A stretch of DNA of 61,065 nt from Acidobacteriaceae bacterium (GCA_003140075.1 PLIO01000101.1:1-61065), one strand, 5' to 3'; positions 42,770 to 51,112 are shown, counted from the stretch's first letter. The notes: generated by a model not told the origin, from the sequence alone. Translations and numbers: made by a program.

Positions 42770-44734
42770 ATGGATACAAACTCCCCTGACGCAAACTTAG
42801 CCTCCGAACCACAACTTCGCTTCGGCAAGATCGACGGATTATTCGCCCGCGTGGAGGCGGCCATGTCCGCCGCCCGCAAGCTTCTCTTCTCCGCCCAGCA
42901 TGAAGACGGCTATTGGTGCGGCGAACTCGAAGCTGACACCACACTGGAGTCCGATTACATCCTCCTACACACGCTGCTAGGCACGGGCGATCCCGAGCGT
43001 TTCCGCAAAGCGGCCAACTGGATCGTTCAGCATCAGAACGAAGACGGCGGCTGGAGCATCTATCCCGCGGGACCGTCGAACGTCAGCGCGTCGGTAAAAG
43101 CGTATTTCGGCCTGAAGCTGGCGGGATACAAAACCGATGATCCCGTACTCCACCGCGCCCGCAAGAAGATCCTCGAACTCGGCGGCGTCACCGAGGTCAA
43201 TACCTTCACCAAAATCTATCTGTGCTTCTTCGGCCAGTACGACTACGACGCGGTGCCCGCCATCCCGCCCGAGATCGTCCTGTTTCCCAAATGGTTCTGG
43301 TTTAACATCTACGAAATTTCTTCGTGGTCCCGAGCCATCCTGGTCTCGCTTTCCATCTGCTATGCCAAAAAGCCCTTCAAGAAGATTCCCCGTGAAATGG
43401 GGGTCGAGGAATTGTTTCTTGGCGGCATGCAGAAGTCCCGCATGCACCTGCACTGGTCCAGGAAGCTGATCTCGTGGCGCAATTTCTTCCTTTGCATGGA
43501 CCGCATGACTCATTGGTTTGAGCGCGTCCACATCCGCCCGCTGCGTTCGGTCGCTCTCAAGAGCGCCGAGAAGTGGATGCTGGAACGCTTTGAGATGAGC
43601 GACGGTTTGGCCGGCATCTATCCCTCCATCATGAACTCGATCATCGCCATGCGTTGTCTCGGTTACTCGGTCGACGATCCCCAGCTGATCCGTGCGATGG
43701 ATGAGTTTGAGAAGCTCGGCATCGAGGAGGCCGAAACCTTCCGCATGCAGCCCTGCATGTCTCCCGTATGGGATACGGCTTACGCCATGTTTGCCCTCGG
43801 CGAAGCCGGAGTACCCGCGAACGATCCCCGCATCGTCAAGTGCGCCGATTGGATTCTGCAGAAGCAGGTACGCAATCCCGGCGACTGGCAGGTCAAGAAC
43901 AAGCACGGCAAGCCCGGCGGATGGTACTTCGAGTTTAACAATGAGTTTTATCCCGATGTGGATGATACCGCCATGGTTTGCCTGGCCCTCAGCCGGGTTG
44001 AACATCCCAACGGACGCTACCAGCGCGAGTCGGTTCAGCGGGCGATTGATTGGGTCTTGTCCATGCAGTGCAAGAACGGCGGCTGGGCCTCCTTCGATAA
44101 AGACAATGATCGCATGGTATTCCAGCACATGCCCTTTGCCGATCACAACGCCATGCTTGATCCCGCCACAGTAGATATCACGGGACGCATCCTCGAGATG
44201 ATGGCGGCTTACGGCTACGACAAAAACCATCCCGCCGTAAAGCGCGCGATTAAATTCCTCCGCAGCGAACAAGAACCAGACGGAAGCTGGTTCGGGCGGT
44301 GGGGCGTGAACTTTATCTACGGCACCGCGTTGGTGCTGCGCGGCCTGGAGGCGGTTGGCATGGATAATCACGAACCCTGCGTCCAGCAGGCCGCGGAATG
44401 GCTGCGCATGGTGCAGAATCCGGACGGTGGTTGGGGTGAGAGCGTGGGATCGTATGACGATCCCACGCTGCGTGGCGTTGGGCCGAGCACCCCTTCGCAG
44501 ACGGCGTGGGCGATTCTGGGAATCCTTGCCGTCGGCGATACGCGCAGTGATTCCGTGGCTCGCGGCATCGCTTACCTGCTCCGCACGCAAAAGGACGACG
44601 GTTCATGGGATGAACTTTATTGCACGGGCACGGGCTTCCCGCGCGTCTTCTATCTGAACTATCACCTCTACCGCCAATACTTCCCGCTGCTCGCGTTAAC
44701 GACTTACGCGAAAGTGATGGAGAAACAGGGCTAG
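42770..44734 (+). CDS. shc: Squalene-hopene cyclase
   Basis: A 654-residue monotopic membrane enzyme that folds squalene into hopene and hopanol. The catalytic motif DVDDTA is at 396-401. Several QW-type repeats (for example QNEDGGWSIYPAG, MQCKNGGWASFDKDN, QEPDGSWFGRWGVNFIYGT, QNPDGGWGESVGSYDDP and QKDDGSWDELYCTGTGFPRVFYLNYH) span the two alpha-barrels. Length is usual for bacterial SHC. It lies in the operon ispH-shc, with the rest of the hopanoid genes behind it after a P-loop ORF. It is also called hpnF. Confidence 0.97.
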   Translation: MDTNSPDANLASEPQLRFGKIDGLFARVEAAMSAARKLLFSAQHEDGYWCGELEADTTLESDYILLHTLLGTGDPERFRKAANWIVQHQNEDGGWSIYPAGPSNVSASVKAYFGLKLAGYKTDDPVLHRARKKILELGGVTEVNTFTKIYLCFFGQYDYDAVPAIPPEIVLFPKWFWFNIYEISSWSRAILVSLSICYAKKPFKKIPREMGVEELFLGGMQKSRMHLHWSRKLISWRNFFLCMDRMTHWFERVHIRPLRSVALKSAEKWMLERFEMSDGLAGIYPSIMNSIIAMRCLGYSVDDPQLIRAMDEFEKLGIEEAETFRMQPCMSPVWDTAYAMFALGEAGVPANDPRIVKCADWILQKQVRNPGDWQVKNKHGKPGGWYFEFNNEFYPDVDDTAMVCLALSRVEHPNGRYQRESVQRAIDWVLSMQCKNGGWASFDKDNDRMVFQHMPFADHNAMLDPATVDITGRILEMMAAYGYDKNHPAVKRAIKFLRSEQEPDGSWFGRWGVNFIYGTALVLRGLEAVGMDNHEPCVQQAAEWLRMVQNPDGGWGESVGSYDDPTLRGVGPSTPSQTAWAILGILAVGDTRSDSVARGIAYLLRTQKDDGSWDELYCTGTGFPRVFYLNYHLYRQYFPLLALTTYAKVMEKQG

Positions 44735-44759
44735 TTGCCAGTACCCAGTTGCCAGTTTT
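44733..44759. repeat. Heptanucleotide repeat, left flank of the P-loop ORF
   Basis: Units AGTTGCC, AGTACCC, AGTTGCC, AGTTTTC. It begins inside the shc stop codon. It is the inverted partner of 45224-45257. Confidence 0.8.
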
Positions 44760-44782
44760 CTTCCCTCGGCTTAGTCGGTTCT

Positions 44783-45223
44783 ATGGTTAAGGAGATTGTG
44801 CTGATAGCAGGCCTTCCGGGTTGCGGGAAGACAACCCGTCTTTGTCGCATGTGTCGAGACGGCTGGCTGATCTTCGACGATTTCAAGAGTGACGCCTTCG
44901 AACACGACAGCGCTTTTCGAAAGTCTCGAAAGTTCCGCGCGCTGGTGATCGGGCTCAGAGACGGTCTGAGATGTGCCGTTGCGGATATCGATTTTTGCGA
45001 TTCGGGTTCTCGATCCGAAGCTAGCGACGTCTTGCGTACGGAGATTCCGGGTTTGAATCCCAGATGGGAGTTCTTTGCCAACGACCCTATCTCCTGCGAG
45101 GCGAATATACGAGCCCGAAATCGTTCCTGTCTTCAGGACGACTTGGATTGTCTTGCAAAGTACTGCCGCTCATACCATATTCCCGAGGGTTCGATCGTCC
45201 TCCCCGTTTGGCAGAGACTATGA
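44783..45223 (+). CDS. P-loop NTPase, small kinase-like
   Basis: A 146-residue protein with a Walker A motif GLPGCGKTT at residues 10-18 (VLIAGLPGCGKTTRLCRM) and an acidic segment (LIFDDFKSD) that could be Walker B or a substrate-binding Asp pair. The rest is Cys- and Arg-rich. It resembles small nucleotide or nucleoside kinases, but no family is clear. It starts at ATG 44783 and ends exactly where the downstream heptamer array begins. It interrupts the hopanoid operon between shc and hpnA and is framed by inverted repeats, so it may be a late arrival. Confidence 0.65.
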   Translation: MVKEIVLIAGLPGCGKTTRLCRMCRDGWLIFDDFKSDAFEHDSAFRKSRKFRALVIGLRDGLRCAVADIDFCDSGSRSEASDVLRTEIPGLNPRWEFFANDPISCEANIRARNRSCLQDDLDCLAKYCRSYHIPEGSIVLPVWQRL

Positions 45224-45257
45224 CAACTGGCAACTGGCAACTGGCAACTGGGTACTG
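45224..45257. repeat. Heptanucleotide repeat, right flank of the P-loop ORF
   Basis: Four units of CAACTGG (45224-45251) then GTACTG. It is the inverted counterpart of 44733-44759. The hpnA start codon lies 4 bp after it. Confidence 0.85.
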
Positions 45258-45260
45258 TTC

Positions 45261-46247
45261 TTGCTAGCTTTCGTCACAGGCGCAACCGGATTCCTCGGCT
45301 CCCACGTAGCCCGCGTTCTATCGGAGCAGGGCGCCGACCTCCGCCTGCTCGTCCGCCCCACCAGCAACCTGAAAAATCTCGCAGACCTCAAGGCCGAAAC
45401 CGCGACCGGCGATCTGCGCGATTCCGCGTCCCTCGAAAAAGCCATGGCGGACTGCGAGGTCGTTTTCCACGTCGCCGCCGACTACCGGCTCTGGGTGCGC
45501 GATCCGGAAGAAATGTACCGCTCGAACGTCGAAGGCACGCGGGCCATCCTGCAAGCCGCGCGCAAAAACGGCGTGCGCTGCGTCGTCTACACATCCAGTG
45601 TCGCCACCATGGGCTTCACCGGCAACGGCCGTCCGGCAAACGAAGATTCGCCGGTTTCGCTCGCCGACATGATCGGCCACTACAAGCGCTCCAAGTTCAT
45701 GGCGGAACAAGTTGCCCTGGAAGCCGGCCGCAGCGGCATGCGAGTCGTGACCGTCAATCCGACGACTCCCGTGGGCGAGCAGGACATCAAGCCCACTCCC
45801 ACGGGAAGAATTATCGTAGACTTCCTGAAGCGCAAGTTCCCCGCGTACGTCGAAACCGGCTTGAACCTGGTGGACGTTCGCGAATGCGCGCGCGGACACG
45901 TCGCCGCACTGGAGAAAGGCAAGAGCGCCGAGCGCTACATCCTGGGCGGAGAAAACCTTACGCTGAAACAGATTCTGGATAAGCTGGGCGCAATCTCCGG
46001 CTTGCCTTCGCCGAAAGTAAAGTTGCCGTACTTCGTTGCCTACGCAGCCGGCGCAGTGGATCAAACCATATCCGGCCGCCTGCTCGGTCGCGAGCCCCGC
46101 GCCACCGTCGAAACCGTGCGCATGGGAAAGAAAAAGATGTGGGCCAGTTCCGAGAAAGCCGAACGCGAGTTGGGATGGAATACAATCCCGGTCGAGGGCG
46201 CTCTGCGGCGTTCGGTCGAGTGGTTCCGGACCAACGGATATGCCTAA
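45261..46247 (+). CDS. hpnA: Hopanoid-associated sugar epimerase HpnA
   Basis: A 328-residue NAD-dependent epimerase/dehydratase of the extended SDR type. The TGATGFLG loop is at about residues 6-13, HVAADYRLWV and the catalytic YKRSK (about 138) follow, then NPTTPVGEQDIKPTPTGR, a block typical of HpnA. HpnA is found in most hopanoid clusters and its exact reaction is not settled. The start is set at TTG 45261 (LAFVTGATG) because the family starts just before this loop; the frame upstream reads through the repeat. It overlaps hpnG by 8 bp. Confidence 0.9.
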   Translation: MLAFVTGATGFLGSHVARVLSEQGADLRLLVRPTSNLKNLADLKAETATGDLRDSASLEKAMADCEVVFHVAADYRLWVRDPEEMYRSNVEGTRAILQAARKNGVRCVVYTSSVATMGFTGNGRPANEDSPVSLADMIGHYKRSKFMAEQVALEAGRSGMRVVTVNPTTPVGEQDIKPTPTGRIIVDFLKRKFPAYVETGLNLVDVRECARGHVAALEKGKSAERYILGGENLTLKQILDKLGAISGLPSPKVKLPYFVAYAAGAVDQTISGRLLGREPRATVETVRMGKKKMWASSEKAERELGWNTIPVEGALRRSVEWFRTNGYA

Positions 46248-47016
46248 AATCGCCATCGTAGCCGCACTTGAGCGCGAAGTCGTCGGCTTTACCAAGAGCT
46301 GCCGCCGCGTCGAGCGGGCCTACGAGGGCCGTGATTTTGCCTTTTACGAGCAAAACGACAACGTCGTCGTCTGCGGCGGCATCGGCCCGGAGGCAGCGCG
46401 CCGCGCCGCCGAAGCAGTCATCGCGTTGTATCAGCCCGAGTTGTTGCAGTCCGTGGGTTTTGCCGGAGCTCTGAATGCGGAACTGCGCGCAGGCGATCTT
46501 TTCACGCCGTCGGTTGTCATCGATGCCCGCGACGGCAGTCGCATTCCTGTCGAGGGCGAACCCCAAACCGACCAACGCTCTCTGGTAAGCTTCATGGCTG
46601 TGGCGGGAGCTCAGCAGAAAGCAAGTCTGGCCCAAGCCTACGGAGCCCAGGCAGTGGATATGGAAGCCGCCGCCGTTGCGGTCGCCGCCCGCGTCCATGG
46701 CATTCGGTTCGGTACTACCAAGGTCATCTCCGACGAACTAAACTTTGAAATGCCCGGCATGGACCGCTTCATCGACGCCCAAGGCCGTTTTGAAACCGCC
46801 AGCTTCGCGGGATTCGTAGCGCTGCGCCCCTGGCTCTGGATCCGCGTCGCCCAGCTGGCCATCAACAGCCGCAAGGCGGCGAAGATACTGGCTGAACATC
46901 TGCTGCGCTTCCGCCAGCAACTGAGCCAAGCCCCCGGCCGGGTGCCAGGAACAGTCCCGTTGTCTCCGCAGCCGACCGGAGTAACCAACTCCTCGCACGC
47001 CGGAGGTCGCAAATGA
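46240..47016 (+). CDS. hpnG: Hopanoid-associated nucleoside phosphorylase HpnG
   Basis: A 258-residue protein of the purine nucleoside phosphorylase / MTA-SAH nucleosidase fold. Key parts are IAIVAALEREV, LLQSVGFAGAL and the nucleoside-binding Glu in AVDMEAAAVAV. In hopanoid synthesis HpnG removes adenine from adenosylhopane to give ribosylhopane (phosphorylated or free). The start at ATG 46240 overlaps the hpnA stop by 8 bp, so translation is coupled. Its stop overlaps the next gene start (ATGA). Catalytic residues are kept, so it should be active. Confidence 0.9.
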   Translation: MPKIAIVAALEREVVGFTKSCRRVERAYEGRDFAFYEQNDNVVVCGGIGPEAARRAAEAVIALYQPELLQSVGFAGALNAELRAGDLFTPSVVIDARDGSRIPVEGEPQTDQRSLVSFMAVAGAQQKASLAQAYGAQAVDMEAAAVAVAARVHGIRFGTTKVISDELNFEMPGMDRFIDAQGRFETASFAGFVALRPWLWIRVAQLAINSRKAAKILAEHLLRFRQQLSQAPGRVPGTVPLSPQPTGVTNSSHAGGRK

Positions 47017-47555
47017 GACTGCGGTTGCTCGCCCCGTTACTCTTAGGGATCGCCATCCCTCTGGCTGCTCAGTCCAACGCCGCTCCGGTTTACGCCGAAA
47101 GTTTTCGCCAGGGTTCGACTCACGTCGTCGAAGAGACCTTTGAGGCCAAACTCACGCCGCAAGACTCGGCTTACCGCGAGCGCATCAAAGATTCCCACGG
47201 GGACGACCGCTACGTGTTCTCAATTCTTCCCCGAATCCCGGAGGGCGACGTCAAAATTACCAACTGGCAGGCGCGGCTCGCCGATCTGCACCACCCCATC
47301 TACGAAAACGTGCTGATGACGTCCCCACAACCCTCGGACGATCCCAAGGACGCACTCTGGCGTCTGGATCCCGGCGGCGCAGCACCGGTGCCACCCGGTG
47401 CCAAACGAATCATCAAAGTGGATGGTTTTTATGTCATCCTGCAGGTGAAGGCGTATCACTTCACCCCTCCGGATTCGCCCTATCTCGATTCGATGACGGT
47501 CGCCGTTGAGTTCACCAATACAGACCCGAGAAAGGCGGACGCCTCCCAGAAGTAG
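47013..47555 (+). CDS. Secreted protein in the hopanoid operon
   Basis: A 180-residue protein with a signal peptide (MRLRLLAPLLLGIAIPLAAQ). The mature part is polar with EETFEAKLTPQDSAYRERIKDSHGDDRYVFSIL and a beta-rich end (AKRIIKVDGFYVILQVKAYHF). No family is recognised. It overlaps the hpnG stop codon by 4 bp, so it is co-translated with it and probably works in the same pathway or at its membrane target, for instance as an extracytoplasmic partner of hopanoid traffic. This role is inferred from position alone. Confidence 0.75.
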   Translation: MRLRLLAPLLLGIAIPLAAQSNAAPVYAESFRQGSTHVVEETFEAKLTPQDSAYRERIKDSHGDDRYVFSILPRIPEGDVKITNWQARLADLHHPIYENVLMTSPQPSDDPKDALWRLDPGGAAPVPPGAKRIIKVDGFYVILQVKAYHFTPPDSPYLDSMTVAVEFTNTDPRKADASQK

Positions 47556-47703
47556 GCTTCGGTTGTTTCTAGGCACCTCCGATACAAAGTGAAGGTGAAA
47601 CGCATCTAAACCAATAGTCATCTAACGAGATTCGGCCAAAGCGAAAATGGGGATTGCCCGACAACTCGAGATCCAGGACCGACGCCAGTCCGTTCCCGCG
47701 ACC

Positions 47704-48798
47704 ATGATCGCGGCGGTTTACCGGGGAGTAAACGACGTCCGCCTGGAAACGGTTTCCGTCCCGGAGATCGGCCCCGGCGAGCTGCTGCTGCGCGTGCATA
47801 CCTGCGGGGTTTGCGGCACTGACCTCAAGAAAATTGCCTCCGGATCACATTCCGCGCCGCGCATCTTCGGTCATGAAACCTCCGGCGTGGTGGCTGCCGT
47901 CGGCGCCGGAGTGCGAACCTTCACCCCCGGCGACCGCATCGTCGTTTTTCATCACATCCCTTGCCGCCAGTGCTATTACTGCCGTCAGAAGACATTCGCC
48001 CAGTGCGCCACTTATAAGAAAGTGGGTTGCACTGCCGGCTTCGAGCCCTCCGGCGGCGGCTTCGCGGAATACGTCCGGGTCATGGATTGGATCGTTGATC
48101 GGGGAACCGTCAAAATCCCGAACGGCGTCTCGTTCGAACAGGCCTGTTTCGTGGAACCGGTCAATACCTGCATGAAGGGAATCGAGGCCCTGAACCTGCA
48201 GCCAGCCGAAACCGTGCTGGTCATCGGGCAGGGCCCCATCGGCATAATTCTTGCCATTTTGGCCCGCCGGGCGGGGGCCAGCGTTATTACTTCCGATTTG
48301 TATGCCGAGAGGCTTAAAATAGCTAAAAGCCTTGGATTACAGAATACGGTCGACGCGTCGAAAGATGACGTGGTGAACTCAATTCGCGCACAGACCGAGG
48401 GGCGCGGCGCCGACGCCGTGATCCTGGCAGTGGGAAGCAACGCATTGGTTCGTCCCGCAATGGATGCGGCCCGTCCGGGCGGGCGTGTGTTGTTGTTTGC
48501 GCAAACCCAGCGGGGAGAGGTGGTCGTAGACCCGGCCGCCATTTGCGTCGATGAAAAGGCGCTGCTGGGCTCTTATAGCGCCTCCGTGGATTTACAGGAT
48601 GAGGCAGTTCGTTTTGTCATGGGCCGAGAAATGAACCGGGAGATGGACTTGGAACGCTTGATTAGCCACCGATTTCCGCTCGAGGAGGCGCCGCGGGCGT
48701 TGGAACTCGCAGCCCATCCCCAGCCAGCGTCGATGAAAGTCGTGATTCAGCCTGGGACTAGCTGGAAACGCGAGTCTTGGGAAGGAAACCAGCAGTGA
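47704..48798 (+). CDS. Zinc-dependent MDR dehydrogenase (polyol-dehydrogenase-like), first of a pair
   Basis: A 364-residue medium-chain dehydrogenase. Catalytic zinc ligands are the Cys in GVCGTDLKKI and the His and Glu in FGHETSGVV; the structural zinc site is CRQCYYCRQKTFAQC. The Rossmann domain carries VIGQGPIGIILAI. The pattern (long lobe, CxxCxxCxxxxxxxC) fits sorbitol/threonine dehydrogenases, which act between an aldose or ketose and a polyol. The ATG at 47704 fits the family start (MIAAVYRGVNDVRL); the frame extends to an ATG at 47647. It overlaps the next dehydrogenase by 4 bp. It lies in the hopanoid locus. Confidence 0.9.
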   Translation: MIAAVYRGVNDVRLETVSVPEIGPGELLLRVHTCGVCGTDLKKIASGSHSAPRIFGHETSGVVAAVGAGVRTFTPGDRIVVFHHIPCRQCYYCRQKTFAQCATYKKVGCTAGFEPSGGGFAEYVRVMDWIVDRGTVKIPNGVSFEQACFVEPVNTCMKGIEALNLQPAETVLVIGQGPIGIILAILARRAGASVITSDLYAERLKIAKSLGLQNTVDASKDDVVNSIRAQTEGRGADAVILAVGSNALVRPAMDAARPGGRVLLFAQTQRGEVVVDPAAICVDEKALLGSYSASVDLQDEAVRFVMGREMNREMDLERLISHRFPLEEAPRALELAAHPQPASMKVVIQPGTSWKRESWEGNQQ

Positions 48799-49844
48799 AT
48801 GGAAAAATGACGGCTGCCGTCCTGTACGGCAAAGAAGATCTAAAAATTGAGAGAGTGCCCATCCCTCGCGTCGAAAAGGGGGAAGTCCTCGTCAAAGTGC
48901 AGGTGGCTCTTACCTGCGGCACCGATCTCAAAGTTTACCAGCGCGGCTACCACGCCCGCATGATCGTTCCCCCGGCGCTCTTCGGCCACGAACTGGCCGG
49001 CGTGATCGAGGAAGTCGGCGAAAACGTGCTCAGCTTCAAGAAGGGCATGCGCGTGGTGGCGCTCAATTCCGCCCCCTGCCAGATGTGCTTCTACTGCTCC
49101 AAGCATCAGGAGAATCTCTGCGAAGACCTGCTCTTCAATAACGGCGCATATGCCGAATACATCCGCGTGCCCCGGCGCATTGTGGACGCCAATATGCTGG
49201 TCATCCCGCCCAACGTCAGTTTCGAAGACGCGGCCATGACCGAACCTCTGGCCTGCGTGCTCCGCGGCTTGCACGAGACCGGCGTCGAAATCGGCGACAC
49301 CGTCACCATCATCGGCGGCGGTCCCATCGGACTGATGTTTGTGCAGGTGGCGCGCGCCATCGGTTGCAACGTGATCGCGGTGGTGAAGCGCGACGAGCAA
49401 GTCGTAGCCGCCAAGCACATGGGCGCTCATGAAATTGTGCAGACCACCAAGGTTCAGGATGTGGTGGATGCCGTGCGCGCTCTCACTCCGCAAAAGCGCG
49501 GCTGCGATGTCGTGATCGAAGCGGTCGGCCGTCCCGAAGCCTGGGAGTGGACCGTCGAAATGGTCCGCAAAGGCGGTACCGTCAACTTCTTCGGCGGCTG
49601 CGCCAGCGGCAGCAAAGTGCAGCTCGACACCAACCGCCTGCATTATTCCGAAATCACGCTCAAGGCCACGTTCCATCACACGCCGGAAACCGTGCGCCGC
49701 GCCTTCGGGCTGATCGCGGCCAAGAAAATTCGCCCCACCGACTACATCACCGGCGAAGCTCCGCTCTCCAGCTTGCAGAAGGTGCTGCGCCACATGCTGA
49801 ACCGCGGCGGCGACATAAAAACGGCCATCATTCCCGGCCACTGA
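48795..49844 (+). CDS. Zinc-dependent MDR dehydrogenase (polyol-dehydrogenase-like), second of a pair
   Basis: A 349-residue paralogue of the preceding enzyme: LTCGTDLKVY, FGHELAGVI, CQMCFYCSKHQENLC (structural zinc) and IIGGGPIGLMFVQVA. Both proteins have complete catalytic and structural zinc sites and so should both be active, perhaps as a heteromer. The GTG at 48795 overlaps the stop of the first gene (GTGA); an ATG at 48807 is an alternative. Reduction of an open-chain ribose end to a polyol is a fitting reaction in a hopanoid operon. Confidence 0.9.
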   Translation: MNGKMTAAVLYGKEDLKIERVPIPRVEKGEVLVKVQVALTCGTDLKVYQRGYHARMIVPPALFGHELAGVIEEVGENVLSFKKGMRVVALNSAPCQMCFYCSKHQENLCEDLLFNNGAYAEYIRVPRRIVDANMLVIPPNVSFEDAAMTEPLACVLRGLHETGVEIGDTVTIIGGGPIGLMFVQVARAIGCNVIAVVKRDEQVVAAKHMGAHEIVQTTKVQDVVDAVRALTPQKRGCDVVIEAVGRPEAWEWTVEMVRKGGTVNFFGGCASGSKVQLDTNRLHYSEITLKATFHHTPETVRRAFGLIAAKKIRPTDYITGEAPLSSLQKVLRHMLNRGGDIKTAIIPGH

Positions 49845-49886
49845 TTGAAGTGCTCGAACTGACAAGCGGATTGTCACAAAAGGCCT

Positions 49887-49993
49887 GTCATCCTGAGCGA
49901 AGCGAGAGGCCTACGAAGTGGGCGTCTTGCGCAGTCGAAGGATCCCTTGCATGCGTGCAGTTCCGTCGACCAAGCAAGGAGTTCTCACGATGC
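49887..49993. repeat. GTCATCCTGAGCGAAGCG repeat, left of hpnC-hpnD
   Basis: Begins GTCATCCTGAGCGAAGCG and ends AGGAGTTCTCACGATGC. The copy at 52111-52184 has the same beginning and end, so hpnC-hpnD is framed by direct repeats. Confidence 0.75.
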
Positions 49994-50042
49994 ATAAGGT
50001 TTAGCTCGGGCGCGTCGGAGCGGCTGGTCAGGAGAGACAGGG

Positions 50043-50105
50043 ACGGGCACGACTTCAGTCGTGCCGTAAATGCAGCAGAATTGATGCGGCTTAAAGCCGC
50101 TGAGG
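50043..50105. repeat. Paired-hairpin repeat upstream of hpnC
   Basis: GGCACGACTTCAGTCGTGCC (50045-50064) and GCGGCTTAAAGCCGC (50086-50100) are two perfect hairpins joined by about 20 bp. The layout matches the element inside recN (40393-40456). Confidence 0.8.
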
Positions 50106-50155
50106 TAAGTTCTCGACGCGCCATCCCGAACGAAAGCGAGATAGGTTCTTACTGA

Positions 50156-51112
50156 ATGCTTCTTTCAGCCTCCACTGATTCCCGCGTCCCAGCCGCCGCC
50201 GCGGCGCTCGGCTGGAGCCGGCTGCCCGCGGAATACGCAATCCCTGACTCGGCCCCTTCGCTCGAACAAGCCCAGGAATACTGCCGCCGCCTCGCCCGCA
50301 CCCACTACGAAAATTTTTTCGTCGCCACTTGGTTCCTCCCCAAACACCTCCGCCAGGATTTCCTCAACGTCTACGCCTATTGCCGCATCTCCGACGATCT
50401 GGGCGACGAAGTAGGCGACTCCGCGGCCGCGCTGGCGCTGCTCGACGAATGGCAAACCGAACTCGATGCCTGCTACGCCGGCACACCGCGCCATCCGGTT
50501 TTTGTTGCCTTAGCCGAGACCGTGCGCAAGTTCAATATTCCCCGGCACGAGTTTTCCGATCTCCTCATCGCCTTCCGTCAGGACCAGACCGTCACCCGTT
50601 TCGAAACGTTCGACGACGTCCTCGCCTACTGCCGTTACTCCGCCAATCCGGTCGGTCATCTCGTTCTCTACCTGTGCGGCTATCAGGATGCCGAGCGCCA
50701 GCAGCTTTCCGACTACACCTGCACTGCCCTGCAGTTGGCAAATTTCTGGCAGGACGTGAGCGTGGATTACGCCAAGGGTCGAATCTACCTGGCTCTCGAA
50801 GACCTGCGTCGTTATTCGGTGCCTGAGGATGATCTGGCGCAAAACCGCAACACGCCCGCCTTTTGCGAGATGATGAAATTTGAAGTGGCGCGTGCGCGCG
50901 ACTGGTTTGAGTGCGGCCTTCCGCTGGTTAAGAAAGTAGACAGAGCCCTGGCCGTAGACCTCGAACTCTTCAGCCGCGGCGGCCAGGAGATCCTGAATGC
51001 GATCGAGCGGCAGAATTACGCAGTTCTCGGACGCCGCCCGGTCATCTCCAAACCCCGCAAGCTTGCGCTGGTGGCCCGCGCCGCTCTGGGGAAGCTGCTG
51101 GGGAAACTGTGA
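50156..51112 (+). CDS. hpnC: Squalene synthase-like HpnC
   Basis: A 318-residue trans-prenyltransferase that converts presqualene diphosphate to hydroxysqualene. The two Asp-rich motifs are in YAYCRISDDLGDEV and FWQDVSVDYAKGR; CRYSANPVGHLVLYL is a conserved helix. Shorter than eukaryotic squalene synthase and without a C-terminal anchor, as in HpnC. It is read with hpnD, whose ATG shares a base with the hpnC stop. The ATG at 50156 has no clear ribosome binding site. Confidence 0.94.
   Translation: MLLSASTDSRVPAAAAALGWSRLPAEYAIPDSAPSLEQAQEYCRRLARTHYENFFVATWFLPKHLRQDFLNVYAYCRISDDLGDEVGDSAAALALLDEWQTELDACYAGTPRHPVFVALAETVRKFNIPRHEFSDLLIAFRQDQTVTRFETFDDVLAYCRYSANPVGHLVLYLCGYQDAERQQLSDYTCTALQLANFWQDVSVDYAKGRIYLALEDLRRYSVPEDDLAQNRNTPAFCEMMKFEVARARDWFECGLPLVKKVDRALAVDLELFSRGGQEILNAIERQNYAVLGRRPVISKPRKLALVARAALGKLLGKL

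Noticed and set aside
121-45257. Heptamer arrays as CRISPR repeats
   Set aside because: The units are only 7 bp, directly tandem without spacers, and no cas gene is present.
45075-45260. A longer N-terminus for hpnA
   Set aside because: The extension lies over the P-loop gene and the heptamer array in another frame and adds no known domain; HpnA proteins begin just before the TGATGFLG loop.
50043-50105. Rho-independent terminator upstream of hpnC
   Set aside because: The two hairpins lack a U-tract and match the repeat element found inside recN, so they are classed as repeats.
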